A stretch of DNA of 64,000 nucleotides from Tupaia tana (taxonomy: Eukaryota; Chordata; Mammalia; Scandentia; Tupaiidae): the NCBI GenBank assembly GCA_026018925.1, contig JAKSZU010000518.1, positions 1 to 64,000 of the forward strand. Reading direction: 5' to 3'. The position numbers were made by a program, and so were the translations under genes. Under the pieces are notes generated by a model, which searched no databases, was not told the DNA's origin, and saw only the letters and a list, made by a program, of their open reading frames with translations. Positions 19,200 through 28,944 of this stretch are shown piece after piece. Numbering within the stretch: position 1 is the stretch's first letter; each line of letters starts with the position of its first letter.

Positions 19200-21650
19200 T
19201 GGCTACCTACCTAGAAGGTGGAGTCTGGGGCCTGGGGGTCTGGAAGTGGGGTGGGGGTCAGAGGTGACCCTCCCTCAGTGTCCCTTGCTGGCCAGAGGCT
19301 TGCAGGTGACGCTATTGCCTGCTGGCAGTCCAGGAAGGTCTGGGGGGAGAAGGAGGGCTAGGTGTTAAAAAGAGAATGCAGGGGGGTCAAGGGAAAAGAA
19401 AAGAGAAAAAAAAAAAAAAAAAAAACCCGCCTTAAGACGATCCTGGCTACCTACCTAGAAGGTGGAGTCTGGGGCCTGGGGGTCTGGAAGTGGGGTGGGG
19501 GTCAGAGGTGACCCTCCCTCAGTGTCCCTTGCTGGCCAGAGGCTTGCAGGTGACGCTATTGCCTGCTGGCAGTCCAGGAAGGTCTGGGGGGAGAAGGAGG
19601 GCTAGGTGTTAAAAAGAGAATGCAGGGGGGTCAAGGGAAAAGAAAAGAGAAAAAAAAAAAACCCGCATTAAGGCGATCCTGGCTACCTACCTAGAAGGTG
19701 GAGTCTGGGGCCTGGGGGTCTGGAAGTGGGGTGGGGGTCAGAGGTGACCCTCCCTCAGTGTCCCTTGCTGGCCAGAGGCTTGCAGGTGACGCTATTGCCT
19801 GCTGGCAGTCCAGGAAGTTCTGGGGGGAGAAGGAGGGCTAGGTGTTAAAAAGAGAATGCAGGGGGGGTCAAGGGAAAAGAAAAGAGAAAAAAAAAAAAAA
19901 AAAACCCGCCTTAAGGCGATCCTGGCTACCTACCTAGAAGGTGGAGTCTGGGGCTTGGGGGTCTGGAAGTGGGGTGGGGGTCAGAGGTGACCCTCCCTCA
20001 GTGTCCCTTGCTGGCCAGAGGCTTGCAGGTGACGCTATTGCCTGCTGGCAGTCCAGGAAGGTCTGGGGGGAGAAGGAGGGCTAGGTGTTAAAAAGAGAAT
20101 GCAGGGGGGTCAAGGGAAAAGAAAAGAGAAAAAAAAAAAAAACCCGCCTTAAGGCGATCCTGGCTACCTACCTAGAAGGTGGAGTCTGGGGCCTGGGGGT
20201 CTGGAAGTGGGGTGGGGGTCAGAGGTGACCCTCCCTCAGTGTCCCTTGCTGGCCAGAGGCTTGCAGGTGACGCTATTGCCTGCTGGCAGTCCAGGAAGGT
20301 CTGGAAGGTGGAGTCTGGGGCCTGGGGGTCTGGAAGTGGGGTGGGGGTCAGAGGTGACCCTCCCTCAGTGTCCCTTGCTGGCCAGAGACTTGCAGGACAC
20401 GCTATTGCCTGCTGGCAGTCCAGGAAGGTCTGGGGGGAGAAGGAGGGCTAGGTGTTAAAAAGAGAATGCAGGGGGGTCAAGGGAAAAGAAAAGAGAAAAA
20501 AAAAAAAAAAAAACCCCGCCTTAAGGCGATCCTGGCTACCTACCTAGAAGGTGGAGTCTGGGGCCTGGGGGTCTGGAAGTGGGGTGGGTGTCAGAGGTGA
20601 CCCTCCATTCAGTGTCCCTTGCTGGCCAGAGGCTTGCAGGTGACGCTATTGCCTGCTGGCAGTCCAGGAAGGTCTGGGGGGAGAAGGAGGGCTAGTTTTT
20701 AAAAAGAGAATGCAGGGGGGTCAAGGGAAAAGAAAAGAGAAAAAAAAAAAAAACCCGCCTTAAGGCGATCCTGGCTACCTACCTAGAAGGTGGAGTCTGG
20801 GGCCTGCGGGTCTGGAAGTGGGGTGGGGGTCAGAGGTGACCCTCCCTCAGTGTCCCTTGCTGGCCAGAGGCTTGCAGGTGACGCTATTGCCTGCTGGCAG
20901 TCCAGGAAGGTCTGGGGAGAGAAGGAGGGCTAGGTGTTAAAAAGAGAATGCAGGGGGGTCAAGAGAAAAGTAAAGAGAAAAAAAAAAAAAACCCGCCTTA
21001 AGTCGATCCTGGCTACCTACCTAGAAGGTGGAGTCTGGGGCCTGCGGGTCTGGAAGTGGGGTGGGGGTCAGAGGTGACCCTCCCTCAGTGTCCCTTGCTG
21101 GCCAGAGGCTTGCAGGACACGCTATTGCCTTCTGGCAGTCCAGGAAGTTCTGGGGGGAGAAGGAGGGCTAGGTGTTAAAAAGAGAGTGCAGGGGGGTCAA
21201 GGGAAAAGAAAAGAGAAAAAAAAAAAAAAAACCCGCCTTAAGGCGATACTAGCTAACTACCTAGAAGGTGGAGTCTGGGGCCTGGGGGTCTGGAAGTGGG
21301 GTGGGGGTCAGAGGTGACCCTCCCTCAGTGTCCCTTGCTGGCCAGAGGCTTGCAGGTGATGCTATTGCCTGCTGGCAGTCCAGGAAGGTCTGGGGGGAGA
21401 AGGAGGGCTAGGTGTTAAAAAGAGAATGCAGGGGGGTCAAGGGAAAAGAAAAGAGAAAAAAAAAAAAAAAAAACCCGCCTTAAGGCGATCCTGGCTACCT
21501 ACCTAGAAGGTGGAGTCTGGGGCCTGGGGGTCTGGAAGTGGGGTGGGGGTCAGAGGTGACCCTCCCTCAGTGTCCCTTGCTGGCCAGAGGCTTGCAGGTG
21601 ACGCTATTGCCTGCTGGCAGTCCAGGAAGGTCTGGGGGGAGAAGGAGGGC
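19200..21650 (+). repeat. Mixed units with a partial fourth copy of the 6.3-6.7 kb motif run
   Basis: Contains half-unit 8. From about 20800 the order CCTGCGGGTCT, CTTAAGTCGAT, CCTGCGGGTCT, GGACACGC with AAGTTCTGG repeats the run seen at 6320-6660, 8930-9275 and 16848-17190. It departs at 21240, where GCGATACTAGCTAACTACC replaces the expected GGCCAT joint. The longest A-tract I noticed, about 20 A, is near 19406-19425. No gene is present. Confidence 0.75.
20174..20302 (+). repeat. Half-unit 8 (129 bp), variant joint
   Basis: Here the joint reads AAGGTCTGGAAGGTGG instead of TCTAGAAGG. Either the A mutated to G or the breakpoint moved by one base within the same length. The following unit is class A (GAGACTTGCAGGACACG near 20385). 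Two frames remain open across the joint only because the half-unit lacks the stop triplets of module B. Confidence 0.9.
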
Positions 21651-23693
21651 TAGGTGTTAAAAAGAGAATGCAGGGGGGGTCAAGGGAAAAGAAAAGAGAA
21701 AAAAAAAAAAACCCGCCTTAAGGCGATCCTGGCTACCTACCTAGAAGGTGGAGTCTGGGGCCTGGGGGTCTGGAAGTGGGGTGGGGGTCAGAGGTGACCC
21801 TCCCTCAGTGTCCCTTGCTGGCCAGAGGCTTGCAGGTGACGCTATTGCCTGCTGGCAGTCCAGGAAGGTCTGGGGGGAGAAGGAGGGCTAGGTGTTAAAA
21901 AGAGAATGCAGGGGGTCAAGGGAAAAGAAAAGAGAAAAAAAAAAAAACCCGCCTTAAGGCGATCCTGGCTACCTACCTAGAAGGTGGAGTCTGGGGCCTG
22001 GGGGTCTGGAAGTGGGGTGGGGGTCAGAGGTGACCCTCCCTCAGTGTCCCTTGCTGGCCAGAGGCTTGCAGGTGACGCTATTGCCTGCTGGCAGTCCAGG
22101 AAGATCTGGGGGGAGAAGGAGGGCTAGGTGTTAAAAAGAGAATGCAGGGGGGTCAAGGGAAAAGAAAAGAGAAAAAAAAAAAAAAACCTGCCTTAAGGCG
22201 ATCCTGGCTACCTACCTAGAAGGTGGAGTCTGGGGCCTGGGGGTCTGGAAGTGGGGTGGGGGTCAGAGGTGACCCTCCCTAGTGTCCCTTGCTGGCCAGA
22301 GGCTTGCAGGTGACGCTATTGCCTGCTGGCAGTCCAGGAAGGTCTAGAAGGTGGAGTCTGGGGCCTGGGGGTCTGGAAGTGGGGTGGGGGTCAGAGGTGA
22401 CCCTCCCTCAGTGTCCTTTGCTGGCCAGAGACTTGCAGGACACGCTATTGCCTGCTGGCAGTCCAGGAAGATCTGGGGGGAGAAGGAGGGCTAGGTGTTA
22501 AAAAGAGAATGCAGGGGGGTCAAGGGAAAAGAAAAGAGAAAAAAAAAAAAAAACCCCGCCTTAAGGCGATCCTGGCTACCTACCTAGAAGGTGGAGTCTG
22601 GGGCCTGGGGGTCTGGAAGTGGGGTGGGTGTCAGAGGTGACCCTCCCTCAGTGTCCCTTGCTGGCCAGAGGCTTGCAGGTGACGCTATTGCCTGCTGGCA
22701 GTCCAGGAAGGTCTGGGGGGAGAAGGAGGGCTAGGTGTTAAAAAGAGAATGCAGGGGCGTCAAGGGAAAAGAAAAGAGAAAAAAAAAAAAAAAACCCGCC
22801 TTAAGGCGATCCTGGCTACCTACCTAGAAGGTGGAGTCTGGGGCCTGGGGGTCTGGAAGTGGGGTGGGGGTCAGAGGTGACCCTCCCTCAGTGTCCCTTG
22901 CTGGCCAGAGGCTTGCAGGTGACGCTATTGCCTGCTGGCAGTCCAGGAAGGTCTGGGGGGAGAAGGAGGGCTAGGTGTTAAAAAGAGAATGCAGGGGGGT
23001 CAAGGGAAAAGAAAAGAGAAAAAAAAAAAAAAAAACCCGCCTTAAGGCGATCCTGGCTACCTACCTAGAAGGTGGAGTCTGGGGCCTGGGGGTCTGGAAG
23101 TGGGGTGGGGGTCAGAGGTGACCCTCCCTCAGTGTCCCTTGCTGGCCAGAGGCTTGCAGGTGACGCTATTGCCTGCTGGCAGTCCAGGAAGGTCTGGGGG
23201 GAGAAGGAGGGCTAGGTGTTAAAAAGAGAATGCAGGGGGGTCAAGGGAAAAGAAAAGAGAAAAAAAAAAAAAAAAAACCCGCCTTAAGGCGATCCTGGCT
23301 ACCTACCTAGAAGGTGGAGTCTGGGGCTTGGGGGTCTGGAAGTGGGGTGGGGGTCAGAGCTGACCCTCCCTCAGTGTCCCTTGCTGGCCAGAGGCTTGCA
23401 GGTGACGCTATTGCCTGCTGGCAGTCCAGGAAGGTCTGGGGGGAGAAGGAGGGCTAGGTGTTAAAAAGAGAATGCAGGGGGGTCAAGGGAAAAGAAAAGA
23501 GAAAAAAAAAAAAAAACCCGCCTTAAGGCGATCCTGGCTACCTACCTAGAAGGTGGAGTCTGGGGCCTGGGGGTCTGGAAGTGGGGTGGGGGTCAGAGGT
23601 GACCCTCCCTCAGTGTCCCTTGCTGGCCAGAGGCTTGCAGGTGACGCTATTGCCTGCTGGCAGTCCAGGAAGGTCTGGGGGGAGAAGGAGGGC
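21650..23693 (+). repeat. 2.04 kb tandem pair, first copy
   Basis: Ordered markers are G7 in GCAGGGGGGGTC (21671), G5 in GCAGGGGGTC (21910), AAGATCTGG (22103), CCTGCC (22188), half-unit 9 with CCCTAGTG, GTGTCCTTTGC (22415), GGGGCGTCAAGG (22756) and CAGAGCTGACC (23355). Each recurs 2,034-2,045 bp downstream. The length equals eight full units plus one half-unit. Confidence 0.88.
22218..22345 (+). repeat. Half-unit 9 (128 bp), class A
   Basis: Joined through AAGGTCTAGAAGG. It has CCCTCCCTAGTG, a 1 bp loss in place of CCCTCCCTCAGTG. The following class A unit has GTGTCCTTTGC and AAGATCTGG. All of these marks recur 2,044 bp downstream around half-unit 10. Confidence 0.92.
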
Positions 23694-25582
23694 TAGGTGT
23701 TAAAAAGAGAATGCAGGGGGGGTCAAGGGAAAAGAAAAGAGAAAAAAAAAAAAAACCCGCCTTAAGGCGATCCTGGCTACCTACCTAGAAGGTGGAGTCT
23801 GGGGCCTGGGGGTCTGGAAGTGGGGTGGGGGTCAGAGGTGACCCTCCCTCAGTGTCCCTTGCTGGCCAGAGGCTTGCAGGTGACGCTATTGCCTGCTGGC
23901 AGTCCAGGAAGGTCTGGGGGGAGAAGGAGGGCTAGGTGTTAAAAAGAGAATGCAGGGGGTCAAGGGAAAAGAAAAGAGAAAAAAAAAAAACCCGCCTTAA
24001 GGCGATCCTGGCTACCTACCTAGAAGGTGGAGTCTGGGGCCTGGGGGTCTGGAAGTGGGGTGGGGGTCAGAGGTGACCCTCCCTCAGTGTCCCTTGCTGG
24101 CCAGAGGCTTGCAGGTGACGCTATTGCCTGCTGGCAGTCCAGGAAGATCTGGGGGGAGAAGGAGGGCTAGGTGTTAAAAAGAGAATGCAGGGGGGTCAAG
24201 GGAAAAGAAAAGAGAAAAAAAAAAAAAAAACCTGCCTTAAGGCGATCCTGGCTACCTACCTAGAAGGTGGAGTCTGGGGCCTGGGGGTCTGGAAGTGGGG
24301 TGGGGGTCAGAGGTGACCCTCCCTAGTGTCCCTTGCTGGCCAGAGGCTTGCAGGTGACGCTATTGCCTGCTGGCAGTCCAGGAAGGTCTAGAAGGTGGAG
24401 TCTGGGGCCTGGGGGTCTGGAAGTGGGGTGGGGGTCAGAGGTGACCCTCCCTCAGTGTCCTTTGCTGGCCAGAGACTTGCAGGACACGCTATTGCCTGCT
24501 GGCAGTCCAGGAAGATCTGGGGGGAGAAGGAGGGCTAGGTGTTAAAAAGAGAATGCAGGGGGGTCAAGGGAAAAGAAAAGAGAAAAAAAAAAAAAAAACC
24601 CCGCCTTAAGGCGATCCTGGCTACCTACCTAGAAGGTGGAGTCTGGGGCCTGGGGGTCTGGAAGTGGGGTGGGTGTCAGAGGTGACCCTCCCTCAGTGTC
24701 CCTTGCTGGCCAGAGGCTTGCAGGTGACGCTATTGCCTGCTGGCAGTCCAGGAAGGTCTGGGGGGAGAAGGAGGGCTAGGTGTTAAAAAGAGAATGCAGG
24801 GGCGTCAAGGGAAAAGAAAAGAGAAAAAAAAAAAAAACCCGCCTTAAGGCGATCCTGGCTACCTACCTAGAAGGTGGAGTCTGGGGCCTGGGGGTCTGGA
24901 AGTGGGGTGGGGGTCAGAGGTGACCCTCCCTCAGTGTCCCTTGCTGGCCAGAGGCTTGCAGGTGACGCTATTGCCTGCTGGCAGTCCAGGAAGGTCTGGG
25001 GGGAGAAGGAGGGCTAGGTGTTAAAAAGAGAATGCAGGGGGGTCAAGGGAAAAGAAAAGAGAAAAAAAAAAACCCGCCTTAAGGCGATCCTGGCTACCTA
25101 CCTAGAAGGTGGAGTCTGGGGCCTGGGGGTCTGGAAGTGGGGTGGGGGTCAGAGGTGACCCTCCCTCAGTGTCCCTTGCTGGCCAGAGGCTTGCAGGTGA
25201 CGCTATTGCCTGCTGGCAGTCCAGGAAGGTCTGGGGGGAGAAGGAGGGCTAGGTGTTAAAAAGAGAATGCAGGGGGGTCAAGGGAAAAGAAAAGAGAAAA
25301 AAAAAAAAAAAACCCGCCTTAAGGCGATCCTGGCTACCTACCTAGAAGGTGGAGTCTGGGGCTTGGGGGTCTGGAAGTGGGGTGGGGGTCAGAGCTGACC
25401 CTCCCTCAGTGTCCCTTGCTGGCCAGAGGCTTGCAGGTGACGCTATTGCCTGCTGGCAGTCCAGGAAGGTCTGGGGGGAGAAGGAGGGCTAGGTGTTAAA
25501 AAGAGAATGCAGGGGGGTCAAGGGAAAAGAAAAGAGAAAAAAAAAAAAAAACCCGCCTTAAGGCGATCCTGGCTACCTACCT
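23694..25582 (+). repeat. 2.04 kb tandem pair, second copy
   Basis: Repeats all markers of the first copy in order: G7 (23715), G5 (23954), AAGATCTGG, CCTGCC, half-unit 10, GTGTCCTTTGC, GGGGCGTCAAGG (24801) and CAGAGCTGACC (25391). Apart from A-tract lengths I see almost no difference between copies, so the duplication looks recent or the copies have been homogenised. The match ends before half-unit 11. Confidence 0.88.
24262..24389 (+). repeat. Half-unit 10 (128 bp), class A, copy of half-unit 9
   Basis: It has the same 1 bp loss (CCCTAGTG) and the same neighbours as half-unit 9, including CCTGCC before it, GTGTCCTTTGC after it, and GGGGCGTCAAGG one unit later. It belongs to the second copy of the 2.04 kb pair. 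Confidence 0.92.
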
Positions 25583-25711
25583 AGAAGGTGTAGTCTGGGG
25601 CCTGGGGGTCTGGAAGTGGGGTGGGGGTCAGAGGTGACCCTCCCTCAGTGTCCCTTGCTGGCCAGAGGCTTGCAGGTGACGCTATTGCCTGCTGGCAGTC
25701 CAGGAAGGTCT
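25583..25711 (+). repeat. Half-unit 11 (129 bp), class A
   Basis: Joined through AAGGTCTAGAAGG. It has GAAGGTGTAGTCTGG and the next unit GTCTGGGACCTGG, both private changes. The following unit is class A and carries GAGAATTCAGG in module B, a change seen again at about 46122, 47312 and 50654. Confidence 0.9.
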
Positions 25712-26668
25712 AGAAGGTGGAGTCTGGGACCTGGGGGTCTGGAAGTGGGGTGGGGGTCAGAGGTGACCCTCCCTCAGTGTCCCTTGCTGGCCAGAGACTT
25801 GCAGGACACGCTATTGCCTGCTGGCAGTCCAGGAAGGTCTGGGGGGAGAAGGAGGGCTAGGTGTTAAAAAGAGAATTCAGGGGGGTCAAGGGAAAAGAAA
25901 AGAGAAAAAAAAAAAAAAAAAACCCCGCCTTAAGGCGATCCTGGCTACCTACCTAGAAGGTGGAGTCTGGGGCCTGGGGCTCTGGAAGTGGGGTGGGAGT
26001 CAGAGGTGACCCTCCCTCAGTGTCCCTTGCTGGCCAGAGGCTTGCAGGTGACGCTATTGCCTGCTGGCAGTCCAGGAAGGTCTGGGGGGAGAAGGAGGGC
26101 TAGGTGTTAAAAAGAGAATGCAGGGGGGTCAAGGGAAAGGAAAAGAGAAAAAAAAAAATAACCCGCCTTAAGGCGATCCTGGCTACCTACCTAGAAGGTG
26201 GAGTCTAGGGCCTGGAGGTCTGGAAGTGTGGTGGGGGTCAGAGGTGAACCTCCCTCAGTGTCCCTTGCTGGCCAGAGGCTTGCAGGTGACGCTATTGCCT
26301 GCTGGCAGTCCAGGAAGTTCTGGGGGGAGAAGGAGGGCTAGGTGTTAAAAAGAGAATGCAGGGGGGTCAAGGGAAAAGAAAAGAGAAAAAAAAAAATAAA
26401 CCCGCCTTAAGGCGATCCTGGCTACCTACCTAGAAGGTGGAGTCTGGGGCCTGGGGGTCTGGAAGTGGGGTGGGGGTCAGAGGTGACCCTCCCTCAGTGT
26501 CCCTTGCTGGCCAGAGGCTTGCAGGTGACGCTATTGCCTGCTGGCAGTCCGGGAAGGTCTGGGGGGAGAAGGAGGGCTAGGTGTTAAAAAGAGAATGCAG
26601 GGGGGGTCAAGGGAAAAGAAAAGAGAAAAAAAAAAAACCCGCCTTAAGGCGATCCTGGCTACCTACCT

Positions 26669-26797
26669 AGAAGGTGGAGTCTGGGGCCTGGGGGTCTGGA
26701 AGTGGGGTGGGGGTCAGAGGTGACCCTCCCTCAGTGTCCCTTGCTGGCCAGAGGCTTGCAGGTGACGCTATTGCCTGCTGGCAGTCCAGGAAGGTCT
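26669..26797 (+). repeat. Half-unit 12 (129 bp), class A
   Basis: Consensus module A joined through AAGGTCTAGAAGG. The following class A unit has AAGTTCTGG, then a long A-tract and four C (AACCCCGCC), as after half-units 1, 8, 9, 10 and 11. Confidence 0.9.
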
Positions 26798-27276
26798 AGA
26801 AGGTGGAGTCTGGGGCCTGGGGGTCTGGAAGTGGGGTGGGGGTCAGAGGTGACCCTCCCTCAGTGTCCCTTGCTGGCCAGAGACTTGCAGGACACGCTAT
26901 TGCCTGCTGGCAGTCCAGGAAGTTCTGGGGGGAGAAGGAGGGCTAGGTGTTAAAAAGAGAATGCAGGGGGGTCAAGGGAAAAGAAAAGAGAAAAAAAAAA
27001 AAAAAAAACCCCGCCTTAAGGCGATCCTGGCTACCTACCTAGAAGGTGGAGTCTGGGGCCTGGGGGTCTGGAAGTGGGGTGAGGGTCAGAGGTGACCCTC
27101 CCTCAGTGTCCCTTGCTGGCCAGAGGCTTGCAGGTGACGCTATTGCCTGCTGGCAGTCCAGGAAGTTCTGGGGGAGAAGGAGGGCTAGGTGTTAAAAAGA
27201 GAATGCAGGGGGGTCAAGGGAAAAGAAAAGAGAAAAAAAAAAAAAGCTGCCTTAAGGCGATCCTGGCTACCTACCT

Positions 27277-27515
27277 AGAAGGTGGAGTCTGGGGCCTGGG
27301 GGTCTGGAAGTGGGGTGGGGGTCAGAGGTGACCCTCCCTAGTGTCCCTTGCTGGCCAGAGACTTGCAGGACACGCTATTGCCTGCTGGCAGTCCAGGAAG
27401 GTCTGGGGGGAGAAGGAGGGCTAGGTGTTAAAAAGAGAATGCAGGGGGGTCAAGGGAAAAGAAAAGAGAAAAAAAAGAAAAAAACCCGCCTTAAGGCGAT
27501 CCTGGCTACCTACCT
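27277..27515 (+). repeat. Variant unit Z1 (CCCTAG plus interrupted A-tract)
   Basis: Combines three linked changes: a 1 bp loss giving CCCTCCCTAGTG, the class A stretch GAGACTTGCAGGACACG, and an A-tract of the form A8-G-A7. Five other units share the set. Unlike the others it keeps GGCGATCC at its right end. Confidence 0.88.
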
Positions 27516-28705
27516 AGAAGGTGGAGTCTCGGGCCTGGGGGTCTGGAAGTGGGGTGGGGGTCAGAGGTGACCCTCCCTCAGTGTCCCTTGCTGGCCAGAG
27601 GCTTGCAGGTGACGCTATTGCCTGCTGGCAGTCCAGGAAGGTCTGGGGGGAGAAGGAGGGCTAGGTGTTAAAAAGAGAATGCAGGGGGGTCAAGGGAAAA
27701 GAAAAGAGAAAAAAAAAAAAAAACCCCGCCTTAATGCGATCCTGGCTACCTACCTAGAAGGTGGAGTCTGGGGCCTGGGGGTCTGGAAGTGGGGTGGGGG
27801 TCAGAGGTGACCCTCCCTCAGTGTCCCTTGCTGGCCAGAGGCTTGCAGGTGACGCTATTGCCTGCTGGCAGTCCAGGAAGGTCTGGGGGGAGAAGGAGGG
27901 CTAGGTGTTAAAAAGAGAATGCAGGGGGGTCAAGGGAAAAGAAAAGAGAAAAAAAAAAAATAACCCGCCTTAAGGCGATCCTGGCTACCTACTTAGAAGG
28001 TGGAGTCTGGGGCCTGAGGGTCTGGAAGTGGGGTGGGGGTCAGAGGTGACCCTCCCTCAGTGTCCCTAGCTGGCCAGAGGCTTGCAGGTGACGCTATTGC
28101 CTGCTGGCAGTACAGGAAGGTCTGGGGGGAGAAGGAGGGCTAGGTGTTAAAAAGAGAATGCAGGGGGGTCAAGGGAAAAGAAAAGAGAAAAAAAAAATAA
28201 CATGCCTTAAGGCGATCCTGGCTACCTACCTAGAAGGTGGAGTCTGGGGCCCGGGGGTCTGAAAATGGGGTGGGGGTCAGAGGTGACCCTCCCTCAGTGT
28301 CCCTTGCTGGCCAGAGGCTTGCAGGTGACGCTATTGCCTGCTGGCAGTCCAGGAAGGTCTGGGGGGAGAAGGAGGGCTAGGTGTTAAAAAGAGAATGCAG
28401 GGGGGTCAAGGGAAAAGAAAAGAGAAAAAAAAAAAAACCCGCCTTAAGGCGATCCTGGCTACCTACCTAGAAGATGGAGTCTGGGGCCTGGGGGTCTGGA
28501 AGTGGGGTAGGGGTCAGAGGTGACCCTCCCTCAGTGTCCCTTGCTGGCCAGAGGCTTGCAGGTGACGCTATTGCCTGCTGGCAGTCCAGGAAAGTCTGGG
28601 GGGAGAAGGAGGGCTAGGTGTTAAAAAGAGAATGCAGGGGGGTCAAGGGAAAAGAAAAGAGAAAAAAAAAAAAACCTGCCTTAAGGCGATCCTGGCTACC
28701 TACCT

Positions 28706-28944
28706 AGAAGGTGGAGTCTGGGGCCTGGGGGTCTGGAAGTGGGGTGGGGGTCAGAGGTGACCCTCCCTAGTGTCCCTTGCTGGCCAGAGACTTGCAGGAC
28801 ACGCTATTGCCTGCTGGCAGTCCAGGAAGGTCTGGGGGGAGAAGGAGGGCTAGGTGTTAAAAAGAGAATGCAGGGGGGTCAAGGGAAAAGAAAAGAGAAA
28901 AAAAAGAAAAAAACCCGCCTTAAGGTGATCCTGGCTACCTACCT
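28706..28944 (+). repeat. Variant unit Z2
   Basis: Same linked set as Z1, with the added change CTTAAGGTGATCC, which breaks the palindrome by a C to T change at a CpG. The preceding unit ends in CCTGCC. Confidence 0.88.

Larger units (their letters stand above)
10818..19200 (+). repeat. Block X, second copy, expanded (~8.4 kb)
   Basis: The marker order of 2010-8640 repeats with an offset that grows stepwise. It is 8.81 kb up to about 13.1 kb, 9.30 kb after two extra units, and about 10.52 kb after an added 1.22 kb repeat. Late anchors are GGAATTTCTGG at 16235, TTTGGAAGTGG at 16381, TCAGAAGTGACC at 18538 and GATGCTATT at 19067. Units here are regular, 238-241 bp apart from half-units, with few length changes outside the A-tract. 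Confidence 0.85.

Noticed and set aside
20179..20458. Overlapping open frames across half-unit joints, such as 83-90 codons here and the repeated 83-codon frames at 25616, 34465 and 37468
   Set aside because: They stay open only because the half-unit lacks the stop triplets of module B. The similar products reflect copied DNA, not a selected protein.
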